The notes below the pieces were generated by a model. That model was not told the origin of the DNA, ran no database searches, and saw only the letters and a list, made by a program, of their open reading frames with translations. A DNA stretch of 64,000 nucleotides, from assembly GCF_009712035.1 (NCBI RefSeq), contig NZ_VILB01000005.1:153091-217090 (forward strand), given 5' to 3'. Position numbers and translations under genes: made by a program. Shown here piece by piece: positions 18,301 to 26,056 of this stretch (the stretch's first letter is position 1; each line of letters begins with the position of its first letter). The stretch is from Anabaena sp. UHCC 0187. Lineage in GTDB: Bacteria; Cyanobacteriota; Cyanobacteriia; Cyanobacteriales; Nostocaceae.

Positions 18301-19197
18301 TTAAGGTTTCTTTTCTGCTATTCTCAATTTAGCAGAACGAGAACGGGGGTTTTGTTTTGTTTCTTCTTCTGTGGCAATTATGGGTTTTTTTGTTAATACT
18401 CGTAATGAGTCGGAATTTCTCAAACCATGTTTAACTGGTCTGTCTTCTAAGCTGTGAAAGCTGATTATTGCGATTCTTCCTCCGGGAATTAGCGCGTTTG
18501 GTGCTTTTTCTATGAGGGTTTCTAGGACTTTTAATTCGTCGTTGACTGCTATGCGTAAGGCTTGAAAGACGCGGGTTGCAGGGTGAATTCTCCCATGACG
18601 ATATTTGGGAGGGACGGAGTAGGCGATCGCATTTGCTAATTCTGTAGTAGTATCAAATGGGCGTTTTTCAACTATTCTTCTAGCTATTCTTCTGGAAAGT
18701 CTCTCTTCACCATATTTAAAGAAGATATCCGCTAATTCTTTTTCGTCCCATTCATTTATAATATCTCCAGCGGTGAGGGATTGTTGTTGGTTCATTCGCA
18801 TATCTAAGTTTGCGGTATTTCTAAAACTAAACCCGCGTTCTGGATTATCTAAATGATAGGAACTTACTCCTAAATCGGCTAAAATTCCATGATAGGTATT
18901 TTCTGGAAATTGGTAATTGGCAAAGTTGCTATGAATAAAATTAACTCTCTCCCCAAATTCTGCTAAATTCTCTTTTGCTGCGTTTAAAGCATCTTCATCT
19001 TGGTCAACACAAGTTACTTTCACATCTTCAGCAGTTTCTAATATTAACCGACTGTGACCACCGCCACCAACGGTTAAATCTAAATAATTTCCACCAGGTT
19101 GGATATTTAAACCTGTAATTACTTCTTGACTGAGAACGGGAATATGGGAAAATGTAACTTCTTCTGAATCTATTGGTGTTTGTAAATCTGATTGCAT
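18301..19197 (-). CDS. rsmH: 16S rRNA (cytosine(1402)-N(4))-methyltransferase
   Basis: This 298-residue SAM-dependent enzyme (MraW) methylates C1402 in the ribosomal decoding centre. Visible motifs are [10 protein letters not shown], the SAM loop [11 protein letters not shown] (near residue 40), [45 protein letters not shown] and the final [13 protein letters not shown]. Here it is not in a dcw cluster, as usual in cyanobacteria. Two small unknown genes lie upstream on the same strand. Confidence 0.96.
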   Translation of the reverse strand: MQSDLQTPIDSEEVTFSHIPVLSQEVITGLNIQPGGNYLDLTVGGGGHSRLILETAEDVKVTCVDQDEDALNAAKENLAEFGERVNFIHSNFANYQFPENTYHGILADLGVSSYHLDNPERGFSFRNTANLDMRMNQQQSLTAGDIINEWDEKELADIFFKYGEERLSRRIARRIVEKRPFDTTTELANAIAYSVPPKYRHGRIHPATRVFQALRIAVNDELKVLETLIEKAPNALIPGGRIAIISFHSLEDRPVKHGLRNSDSLRVLTKKPIIATEEETKQNPRSRSAKLRIAEKKP

Positions 19198-19220
19198 TAT
19201 AAACTTATTGATAGTAAAAA

Positions 19221-19451
19221 TTAAGAGGCGAGTTTAGCGTTGATAAAACTGAAAATTTTTTCTAATTCCAACAAACCAGATAATTCTGCTTGTTCATCTG
19301 GATTAAGTAAATTTTCTTTATTTTTTTCTAATAGTTCCTCTAAACGAATCTGTAACTCTTCAGTAAAAGAAAAAGGACGAAATTGATCTGAAAGATTCAG
19401 GTTTATTCCATTTGGTAGCCAAGATGAGGGTTGTTTCATTAATTCTTTCAT
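19221..19451 (-). CDS. Hypothetical small protein
   Basis: The start at 19451 (protein [11 protein letters not shown], 76 residues) is chosen because AAGGAGA lies a proper distance upstream; the open frame extends 7 codons further. The protein is acidic and helical in character ([33 protein letters not shown]), with no transmembrane segment or known motif. It lies 24 bp upstream of rsmH on the same strand and may be co-transcribed. It loosely resembles small accessory or antitoxin-like proteins, but no function is assigned. Confidence 0.55.
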   Translation of the reverse strand: MKELMKQPSSWLPNGINLNLSDQFRPFSFTEELQIRLEELLEKNKENLLNPDEQAELSGLLELEKIFSFINAKLAS

Positions 19452-19509
19452 GGATATCTCCTTAATTGACAATTTTGGTTAACTAAGTTTAGATAATACT
19501 TTTGGTTTA

Positions 19510-19941
19510 TTAAAATGTAACTGCCTTTTGCTTTTCAATGAGAGGATTAAAATCAATTTCTTTCCAATCTTTAAATAATTCAGCAATTTGTTCAGGTGTT
19601 GTAAAATTATCTGTGAAATATTCAAATTTGCCAAAATTAAGATTGAGAAAAAAACTCAAAAAACTACAATGATCTTTTGCACCAAAACCAAGTGGACAAT
19701 CAACACGCCAATTATCTATACTTGTTCCATATTCATGAATAATATCACAGATTTTTTCAATTTTACTAGAATATTTTTGACATAATTCTAATAATTCAAA
19801 AGGATTTTTACAGATTTCACAAAATAACTCTATTGCTTGATAGGTTAAATTGGTAGGACGATATTTAAAATCAATTAATGATTGACAAATATCTAAGGCT
19901 TCCAAAAAATTTTGTTCCTTGTATTTTTGCAGATAATTCAT
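19510..19941 (-). CDS. Hypothetical protein
   Basis: This 143-residue soluble protein is rich in Phe, Leu, Lys and Cys. It contains CEICKNPFELLELC and a conserved-looking DNWRVDCPLGFGAKDHCSF segment. No transmembrane helix and no recognised domain were found. It is upstream of the 76-residue protein gene on the same strand. Coding is supported by an uninterrupted ATG frame of good length and A+T-rich but regular codon use. Function unknown. Confidence 0.5.
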   Translation of the reverse strand: MNYLQKYKEQNFLEALDICQSLIDFKYRPTNLTYQAIELFCEICKNPFELLELCQKYSSKIEKICDIIHEYGTSIDNWRVDCPLGFGAKDHCSFLSFFLNLNFGKFEYFTDNFTTPEQIAELFKDWKEIDFNPLIEKQKAVTF

Positions 19942-20392
19942 AAATTAATCATATCCATTCAAAAACTCTGTTTCTCTTCCTCCGTGCCTCTGCGCCTCTG
20001 CGTGAGCTAAGATTTAACTATAGATATTAATTAGAGTAATTATAAATTAAATCTATCTTAACTACCAGCAAAATCACCAAGACATTGATACAATTTTAGT
20101 TTAGTCATCCGCACCACGCAGATTTCTCCCCATTCCCACACCCCCAGGTACATGAAAAAAATCCAGATTCTCAATCCCTGATATATCAAGCTTCCCTATA
20201 ATAATTGAAGTAGCGGCACAAAATAAAACATCAAGTACAAAACCGACTCTGCTATTCTCTCTCCAACGTCACCCTGTAGAGATAATCTGGATATTATCCC
20301 TATCAGCTAAATTTTGGCAGACAATAACAATCGTGGCAAGTTAATCTTAGCGGGTCAATTCACAACATCCACAACGGGAGAACAGCAAATCT
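19942..20392. other. 451-bp intergenic region upstream of ndhH
   Basis: Positions 19978-20013 hold a copy of the dispersed CCTCTGCG repeat (CGTGCCTCTGCGCCTCTGCG). A small palindrome GATAAT/ATTATC lies at 20281-20298. The rest is AT-rich and presumably contains the ndhH promoter and leader. No other gene was seen. Confidence 0.5.
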
Positions 20393-21577
20393 ATGAGTAG
20401 AATCGAAACCCGCACTGAACCGATGGTGCTAAATATGGGGCCTCACCACCCATCAATGCACGGGGTTTTGCGTTTAATTATGACCCTAGATGGTGAAGAT
20501 GTCGTTGACTGTGAACCAGTCATAGGCTACCTGCACCGGGGAATGGAGAAAATTGCCGAAAACCGTTCTACAATCATGTACGTCCCCTACGTTAGCCGTT
20601 GGGACTACGCTGCGGGGATGTTTAACGAAGCGGTAACAGTCAACGCACCGGAAAAATTAGCAGGTATCACTGTTCCCAAACGCGCCAGCTATATCCGGGT
20701 GATTATGCTGGAACTAAACCGTATTGCAAACCACCTCTTATGGTTTGGTCCGTTCCTCGCTGACGTGGGCGCACAAACACCCTTCTTTTATCAATTCCGG
20801 GAACGGGAAATGATTTATGATCTGTGGGAAGCCGCCACTGGCTACCGCATGGTTAATCATAACTATTTCCGTGTGGGTGGTGTCGCTGCGGATTTACCCT
20901 ATGGTTGGGTAGATAAGTGTTTAGATTTCTGCGACTATTTTATCCCTAAAGTTGATGAATATGAACGCCTAGTTACCAATAACCCGATTTTCCGCCGCCG
21001 CATTGAAGGCTTGGGAACTATTACCCGTGAAGAAGCTATTAACTGGGGACTTTCTGGTCCAATGTTACGCGCTTCTGGGGTGAAATGGGATTTGCGGAAA
21101 GTTGACCACTACGAATGTTACGATGATTTCGATTGGGATGTCCAGTGGGAAACCGTTGGCGATTGTCTTGCCCGTTACATGGTACGGATGCGAGAAATGC
21201 GCGAATCTGTAAAAATCATTCGTCAAGCGATTGCTGGATTACCCGGTGGCCCCTACGAAAACCTAGAAGCCAAGCGGATAATGGCTGGGAAAAAATCTGA
21301 ATGGGATGCTTTTGATTATCAATACGTTGCTAAAAAAGTTTCTCCTACTTTCAAAGTTCCTAAAGGTGAAATTTACTCCCGCGTTGAAAGCGGAAAAGGA
21401 GAATTGGGAATTTATTTAGTAGGTGATAATAATGTTTTCCCTTGGCGTTGGAAAATCCGCGCCGCAGATTTCAACAATTTGCAAATTCTTCCTCATTTAC
21501 TGCGGGGAATGAAGGTTGCAGATATCGTTGTTATTCTCGGTAGTATTGACGTAATCATGGGTTCTGTTGATAGATAA
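20393..21577 (+). CDS. ndhH: NAD(P)H-quinone oxidoreductase subunit H (NDH-1)
   Basis: This 394-residue homologue of the 49-kDa complex I subunit (NuoD) belongs to the hydrophilic arm of thylakoid NDH-1, which serves respiration, cyclic electron flow and CO2 uptake. Family motifs are [45 protein letters not shown] and the C-terminal [13 protein letters not shown]. The length is normal. It stands alone, as is common for ndhH in cyanobacteria. Confidence 0.98.
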   Translation: MSRIETRTEPMVLNMGPHHPSMHGVLRLIMTLDGEDVVDCEPVIGYLHRGMEKIAENRSTIMYVPYVSRWDYAAGMFNEAVTVNAPEKLAGITVPKRASYIRVIMLELNRIANHLLWFGPFLADVGAQTPFFYQFREREMIYDLWEAATGYRMVNHNYFRVGGVAADLPYGWVDKCLDFCDYFIPKVDEYERLVTNNPIFRRRIEGLGTITREEAINWGLSGPMLRASGVKWDLRKVDHYECYDDFDWDVQWETVGDCLARYMVRMREMRESVKIIRQAIAGLPGGPYENLEAKRIMAGKKSEWDAFDYQYVAKKVSPTFKVPKGEIYSRVESGKGELGIYLVGDNNVFPWRWKIRAADFNNLQILPHLLRGMKVADIVVILGSIDVIMGSVDR

Positions 21578-21600
21578 TTATCTTTCAATTTCAACAGTTT

Positions 21601-21641
21601 GTTGGGTTGACGCAAGGAAACCCAACATTAATCACCAATAA
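21601..21641. repeat. Hairpin repeat, copy 1 (GTTGGGTT...AACCCAAC)
   Basis: Arms GTTGGGTT (21601-21608) and AACCCAAC (21619-21626) enclose GACGCAAGGA, followed by ATTAATCACCAATAA. A second copy in the same orientation lies at 24768-24812, with the same trailing sequence. The two flank the antitoxin-like/ATPase/PIN gene block. Confidence 0.8.
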
Positions 21642-21763
21642 TATATCTTTTTGGTTGCACTTTGTTTAACCCAACTTTGTATGTTGAAAGGATATACAAT
21701 TTATAGCCATTTGCTAGAAATATATCAAAATCTCAAACGATTACAACGGAAATTAGTAATTAC

Positions 21764-22045
21764 TTATAAAGTACCCAACTCCAGTTGATCTAAATATATA
21801 AAATCGGGAGATTTGACTCCAGCTTCTTGTCTAATTCTCACGAGTTGAGGAGATTCAAAAAACTGCTTTGCATCTTCTATTGATGTCCATGAGGAAAAAT
21901 GCACTATTTTATTGGGATTATTTTCGTATTTTAAAACCTGATATGCTATTTCTCCAGCTTGCTTACGGATATCGGTAGCATTATCAAAAACCTTTTTCCA
22001 TGATTCATAGTCTTCAACTTCATGGATAATCAATACATATTTCAT
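21764..22045 (-). CDS. ABM-type (antibiotic biosynthesis monooxygenase-like) small protein
   Basis: The protein has 93 residues, with the short ferredoxin-like fold pattern of dimeric alpha-beta-barrel proteins: MKYVLIIHEVEDYESWKKVFD, then KIVHFSSWTSIEDAKQFF. Family members include monooxygenases and cyclase-like proteins, with varied or unknown substrates. No catalytic residue can be assigned. It is the last gene of a short minus-strand run of small genes in an accessory region. Confidence 0.65.
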   Translation of the reverse strand: MKYVLIIHEVEDYESWKKVFDNATDIRKQAGEIAYQVLKYENNPNKIVHFSSWTSIEDAKQFFESPQLVRIRQEAGVKSPDFIYLDQLELGTL

Positions 22046-22137
22046 GATTTTTCATGAGAAATAACCGTTGTTTGGACATTGGTATCAACATTTAACTTTT
22101 TCCGCAAAACATTAAAAATTGCGGTCAAATTATCCAT
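22042..22137 (-). CDS. Possible small ORF (31 residues)
   Basis: An ATG frame (MDNLTAIFNVLRKKLN...) begins 15 bp after the HTH gene stop, and its TGA overlaps the ATG of the ABM gene. The tight spacing on both sides makes translation plausible, but there is no strong Shine-Dalgarno (AAGGT only) and no recognisable family. It may be a remnant in the position where a toxin gene would normally follow. Confidence 0.25.
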   Translation of the reverse strand: MDNLTAIFNVLRKKLNVDTNVQTTVISHEKS

Positions 22138-22152
22138 TATCGGATTACCTTT

Positions 22153-22407
22153 TTAATATCCCATATTTAATTTTTGAGCTTGATTGGCTAATTCTGCTAA
22201 AGTTTCTCTACGTTTAGCATCAATTATATTTTTATACTCCATCAAATCTTGATAGAATATTTTGCGAAGATTTCCCACTTTATGACAAAGAATTTCACCA
22301 GAGTCTAATAATTGAATCAAATAAGGATGGGAAACATTGAGAATTTTAGCTGCTTCTTGAGTTGTTAATTGATCGGAAGTAGCAAGATTTTTCTTTCTGG
22401 TTTGCAT
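22153..22407 (-). CDS. Excisionase/MerR-like helix-turn-helix protein (antitoxin-like)
   Basis: This 84-residue protein has the excisionase-family DNA-binding pattern LTTQEAAKILNVSHPYLIQLL, then the wing GEILCHKVGNLRKI, then a helical tail. In cyanobacteria such proteins commonly precede PIN-type toxins as antitoxins. Here no toxin follows: only a 31-residue ORF and the ABM gene. An orphan antitoxin or a stand-alone regulator are both possible. Confidence 0.7.
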   Translation of the reverse strand: MQTRKKNLATSDQLTTQEAAKILNVSHPYLIQLLDSGEILCHKVGNLRKIFYQDLMEYKNIIDAKRRETLAELANQAQKLNMGY

Positions 22408-22451
22408 TTTATTAACCTAACCTACAAATTTTAACGTCCACCCATTAACAT

Positions 22452-22652
22452 TCATACAAATATCAAATCCTCTGGGAACTCTTCATCAAGATCAACTTCC
22501 ATACCTTCAGTCAATATAGAAGCACAATGATACATATCTTCTGTAAGTGGTTCAGTAGTGCTAGGATTTTTTTTGATATCTCTAGCAAGAAAATCTAAGA
22601 ACGCCTTTACAAAATAGTGCTTTTCCATAGTTGGGGACAATATTCTATTCAT
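22452..22652 (-). CDS. PrlF-type antitoxin C-terminal-like small protein
   Basis: The protein has 66 residues. The pattern FLDFLARDIKKNPS, PLTEDM, LTEGMEVDLDEEF matches the C-terminal toxin-binding part of PrlF/SohA antitoxins, as I recall that family. The N-terminal AbrB-like DNA-binding domain is missing; the sequence upstream does not encode it in any obvious frame. AGGGAG lies 12 bp before the ATG. No YhaV-like toxin gene follows. So it is either a truncated antitoxin or a stand-alone small protein. Assignment by eye only. Confidence 0.5.
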   Translation of the reverse strand: MNRILSPTMEKHYFVKAFLDFLARDIKKNPSTTEPLTEDMYHCASILTEGMEVDLDEEFPEDLIFV

Positions 22653-22829
22653 TCTTAGTGTTTCTCCCTTGTTGTGATAAACTATTACATAAATTTACCA
22701 GTAGTGATATATAACAAAGCAATAAACTTTGTTAATTACCCACACAAGTAAATATGGCTGCACCACGCAACCTATCAGAAATCACAGAGTATTATTATAA
22801 TATAAACTGAAATTAGGGAAAGTCGAATT

Positions 22830-24209
22830 ATGAATCAATCTGATTCCAATAATGGCAAACAAAACAAAAATGTCAGAGGAATTACAAAAATTTCTGTCAG
22901 TGGTTATAAGTCACTTTATGATGAATGCAGTATTGAAGTACGCCCGTTAACAATTCTTGCAGGTGCTAATAGTTCGGGAAAATCTAGCATCATGCAACCT
23001 TTATTGTTGATGAAACAAACTCTAGAAGCAACTTATGATCCTGGTGCATTATTACTTAATGGACCTAATGTTAAGTTTACTTCAGCAACACAATTATTTT
23101 CTAAAATATCTGGAATCAAACCTAATAATAAGTTTACCGTTGGTATTGGTATAGAGAATGATCAAATTATTAGTAATGTATTTACAACACATAAAAAAGA
23201 AGCCATAGAAATTGTTGAAATGATATATAAAGGAAATGAACAAGAGTTTTCCCTTTTACCAGATATGTTGCCAGGAGATGTAATGAATGTTTTACCAAAG
23301 CCATATATAGAAATATATAATGCCATTCAACATACAGAAGCATTAAAAAATAAAATGGCATGGGTTGTTGATAGAAATCGGTGTTTTTTAGAGTTTTCCT
23401 TATCAGCAAGTGAAAAATATATTATTTCTCAGAATCCATTCTTTAACTTCTTATATTCCAGTCCTTGGGAAGTTTTTGGTAATTATATCCGCCAAATAAT
23501 CCATGTACCTGGATTAAGGGGAAATCCTGAACGAAATTATAAAATTACAGCTATAGGTGATGAATTTCCAGGTACATTTGAAAATTACGTTGCTAGTGTG
23601 ATCAATTATTGGCAAAAAGGTAAAAATAATAAAACTATTAAAGAATTATGTGCTGCATTAGAAACACTAGGATTAACTTGTAAAGTACAAGCAAGACAAG
23701 TTAATGATACACAAGTAGAATTAATAGTAGGTCGTCTGCCAACACATTCTAAGTCTAAAGATGATATGGTGAATATTGCCGATGTTGGTTTTGGAGTTTC
23801 CCAAACCTTACCTGTTTTAGTTGCTTTATTAGTAGCAAAACCAGGACAATTAGTATATATTGAACAACCAGAAATTCACCTGCACCCCCGCGCTCAAATT
23901 GCTATGGCAGAAATATTATCTAATGCAGCAAAAAGGGGTGTTAAAGTAGTTGTAGAGACTCATAGTGATAGGTTAATTTTAGCAATTCAATCTTTAGTCG
24001 CCGAAGGTAATCTATCACCAGATTTAGTAAAACTGCACTGGTTTACACGCCAAGAAAATGGGATAACAAATGTCAATAGTGCTGATTTAGATGAAACTGG
24101 CGCTTTTGGAGATTGGCCAGAAGATTTTGGTGATTTATCTCTACAATTAGAAAACCGTTATTTAAGTGCTGCGGAAGCTCGTTTAATGCAGGGTGTACAT
24201 GGTGGCTAA
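22830..24209 (+). CDS. AAA ATPase with DUF3696-like C-terminus
   Basis: This 459-residue SMC/OLD-type ATPase has Walker A GANSSGKS at residues 45-52, LLLMKQTLE just after it, the signature region VGFGVSQTLPVLVALL, Walker B LVYIEQPEIHLHP near 340 and the switch VETHSD near 376. The C-terminal 50 residues (TGAFGDWPEDFGDL) match the DUF3696 tail. No Toprim nuclease domain is fused, so it is not a complete OLD nuclease. Its last codons overlap the start of the PIN-like gene, so the two proteins are probably made in fixed ratio and act together. ATPase-effector pairs of this layout are typical of phage-defence systems. The function here is inferred. Confidence 0.85.
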   Translation: MNQSDSNNGKQNKNVRGITKISVSGYKSLYDECSIEVRPLTILAGANSSGKSSIMQPLLLMKQTLEATYDPGALLLNGPNVKFTSATQLFSKISGIKPNNKFTVGIGIENDQIISNVFTTHKKEAIEIVEMIYKGNEQEFSLLPDMLPGDVMNVLPKPYIEIYNAIQHTEALKNKMAWVVDRNRCFLEFSLSASEKYIISQNPFFNFLYSSPWEVFGNYIRQIIHVPGLRGNPERNYKITAIGDEFPGTFENYVASVINYWQKGKNNKTIKELCAALETLGLTCKVQARQVNDTQVELIVGRLPTHSKSKDDMVNIADVGFGVSQTLPVLVALLVAKPGQLVYIEQPEIHLHPRAQIAMAEILSNAAKRGVKVVVETHSDRLILAIQSLVAEGNLSPDLVKLHWFTRQENGITNVNSADLDETGAFGDWPEDFGDLSLQLENRYLSAAEARLMQGVHGG

Positions 24210-24762
24210 AGTAAATCTTCAACGTTTGGTAATTGATGCTTCTGTAGCTCGTTCTGCTGGTGATAAAAATGCTACTTATCCCCAGTCGGTTCACTGTCGT
24301 GAATTTCTATTAGCAGTTTTGAATACTTGTCATCAAATTGTGATGACACCAGCTATAAGAGCAGAATGGGATAAACATCAATCATCCTATGCCAGAAAAT
24401 GGCGAATTCAAATGATATCCAGGAAAAAATGGAACTCTCCGAACATATCCATAAATGATAGTTTATGGAGTCAAGTAGAAAGTATTGCTGCCGATGTTAG
24501 TAATAAAAGAATTGCGGAAATGACCAAAGATTTATGTTTAATAGAAGCAGCACTAGCAACAGATAAAATTGTTATATCCTTGGATGATAATACTGCTAGG
24601 AAGTTTTTTAGTGAAGCATCTATTAAAATTGATGAACTCAAAAATATTGTATGGGTAAATCCAGATAAAGTAGAAGAAGAACAACCTATTGAATGGTTAA
24701 GAAATGGAGCTAAAGTAGAGAGCGATCGCCTACTAATGAATTATTCTGACAAAAAAATATAA
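24199..24762 (+). CDS. PIN-like domain protein partnered with the ATPase
   Basis: The ATG at 24199 gives 187 residues and an 11-bp overlap with the ATPase gene (GTG at 24193 and 24202 are alternatives). The PIN-like acidic pattern is visible: LVIDASV with D13, TPAIRAEWDKH with E56 (approx.), DLCLIEAAL near 111-119 and ISLDDN near 128. These would bind metal in a single-stranded RNA/DNA nuclease. It is somewhat longer than stand-alone VapC toxins and lacks an antitoxin neighbour. Overlap with the ATPase argues that it is the effector of an ATPase-controlled system rather than a classical TA toxin. Nuclease activity is inferred. Confidence 0.65.
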   Translation: MVAKVNLQRLVIDASVARSAGDKNATYPQSVHCREFLLAVLNTCHQIVMTPAIRAEWDKHQSSYARKWRIQMISRKKWNSPNISINDSLWSQVESIAADVSNKRIAEMTKDLCLIEAALATDKIVISLDDNTARKFFSEASIKIDELKNIVWVNPDKVEEEQPIEWLRNGAKVESDRLLMNYSDKKI

Positions 24763-24767
24763 AATCT

Positions 24768-24812
24768 GTAGGTTGGTTTGACGTAAGGAAACCCAACATT
24801 AATCAACAATAA
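24768..24812. repeat. Hairpin repeat, copy 2 (direct copy of 21601-21641)
   Basis: GTAGGTTGGTTTGACG, then TAAGGAAACCCAAC, then ATTAATCAACAATAA, in the same orientation as copy 1. It lies directly after the PIN-like gene. Confidence 0.8.
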
Positions 24813-24923
24813 ATGGTTTAAATAGGATTAAATTTAATCCAATTAAAAAAATAAACATAAATCAATGCCATAATATTTAAAGCATAATAGGGATATAGTT
24901 TATCTGCATTTAGGAGTTTGCTT

Positions 24924-25886
24924 GTGGTTGATTCAACCATACAGGACTATAGAGGTGTTTCTCATGTTCACACAATTGTCCGAGTTGATTGGCATTCAAA
25001 GTGGGAAGAAATTGATCGCCTTAATGATGATGCGATTGACGGATTAATTTTTCTAAAACGTGGTCGAAAACCAACATCAGCTATTGTAGCTGTTCAAATA
25101 AAATGCGGACCAGGTTATAGAAAGGATGCGAAGATTAGACCAAATTATGTTGGAGTTCAAGTAGGCAAGTCCTATATAGAAGATCACCGCCCTAGATGGA
25201 ATGCCTTGCCCTTTCCAGTAGTTTTAATATATGTAGATCCTTCAGAAAATCCTAAAGAACCTGATGCTTGGTGGACAGATTTGAGATCGCCTGAATCTTA
25301 TACGGATGCTAATCAAAACATTATTCTTTTACCGCAAATACAAAAATTTGGACCCCATTCTAAAGGTGACTTCTTCAAGCTTTGTGGTCCAAAAGTTAAC
25401 TACGAAAATTTTTATAATAAATTAAGTTTAAAACCGAATGATCTTAAACTGGGTTCATTTAGTGAAAGCTTAAAGAGTATTGCTCGTAAATATTATAGTG
25501 ATTGGGGGAAGAGTTCTGCTGCAAATCGCACTAATCCAGACTTAGGTGAAGTCATCGTCAACCGTGTTGGGTGGCGACATATTACTCGTAGAGAACGACA
25601 ATCTTTAGCTATTTCTCAATCCCTACAACTACTTCCAGTTGCATCTCGCATCATTCAGGAAGTAACTCCTGCAAAAACTTTACGCGCTTGGTCAGAAAAA
25701 TTAGTGGATGGAAAGAGGGTTTTTGATGATCTTATTCGACTGGAGGCTAGAGTATACTTTCCCCATCGGCAGTCTACAGTAGTGCGTGTTGTGTTACAAC
25801 GTAGACGCACATTCTGCGATTTAACTGGAGTAGGAGAATCTAGAATTTGGTTTCTATCAGTATTTGAGATTCATAGAACTTGGTAG
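24924..25886 (+). CDS. DUF4365-like (PD-(D/E)XK-type) protein with unassigned C-terminal domain
   Basis: The GTG at 24924 (320 residues) is preferred: AGGAG at 24912-24916 is 7 bp upstream of it, whereas the TTG at 24918 is too close. The N-terminal 170 residues have the DUF4365 pattern NDDAIDGLIFL (Asp near 39) then AIVAVQIKCG (Q-x-K near 58-60), i.e. a restriction-nuclease-like core with Gln for Glu. WTDLRSP and YTDANQNIILLPQ follow. The C-terminal 130 residues (VGWRHITRRERQS, YFPHRQSTVVRVVLQRRR) are rich in Arg and His and unrecognised; they might be a second nuclease or toxin-like domain. It lies in the accessory block after the ATPase/PIN pair. Function unknown. Confidence 0.6.
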   Translation: MVDSTIQDYRGVSHVHTIVRVDWHSKWEEIDRLNDDAIDGLIFLKRGRKPTSAIVAVQIKCGPGYRKDAKIRPNYVGVQVGKSYIEDHRPRWNALPFPVVLIYVDPSENPKEPDAWWTDLRSPESYTDANQNIILLPQIQKFGPHSKGDFFKLCGPKVNYENFYNKLSLKPNDLKLGSFSESLKSIARKYYSDWGKSSAANRTNPDLGEVIVNRVGWRHITRRERQSLAISQSLQLLPVASRIIQEVTPAKTLRAWSEKLVDGKRVFDDLIRLEARVYFPHRQSTVVRVVLQRRRTFCDLTGVGESRIWFLSVFEIHRTW

Positions 25887-26056
25887 GCAGGTACACACGC
25901 ACGACGGTGTAGACCGAACGCTTTTCCAAAAGGCGCGCCAAAATTCCCACTATGTCGGCGTTACACCTACCCCCTTAATTATATCTTATCCTTCCATATT
26001 TTTCAACGAATATGTAGCGATCGCTTGATAATCAAGACAGTCGCTACAAACAAAAA
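25887..26056. other. Intergenic repeat-like sequence
   Basis: GGTGTAGACCG and GGCGTTACACC are partly inverted, and GGCGCGCC at about 25932 is a short palindrome. The stretch is more G+C-rich than its surroundings. It probably represents a dispersed repeat and the leuS 3' flank. No gene was seen. Confidence 0.4.
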
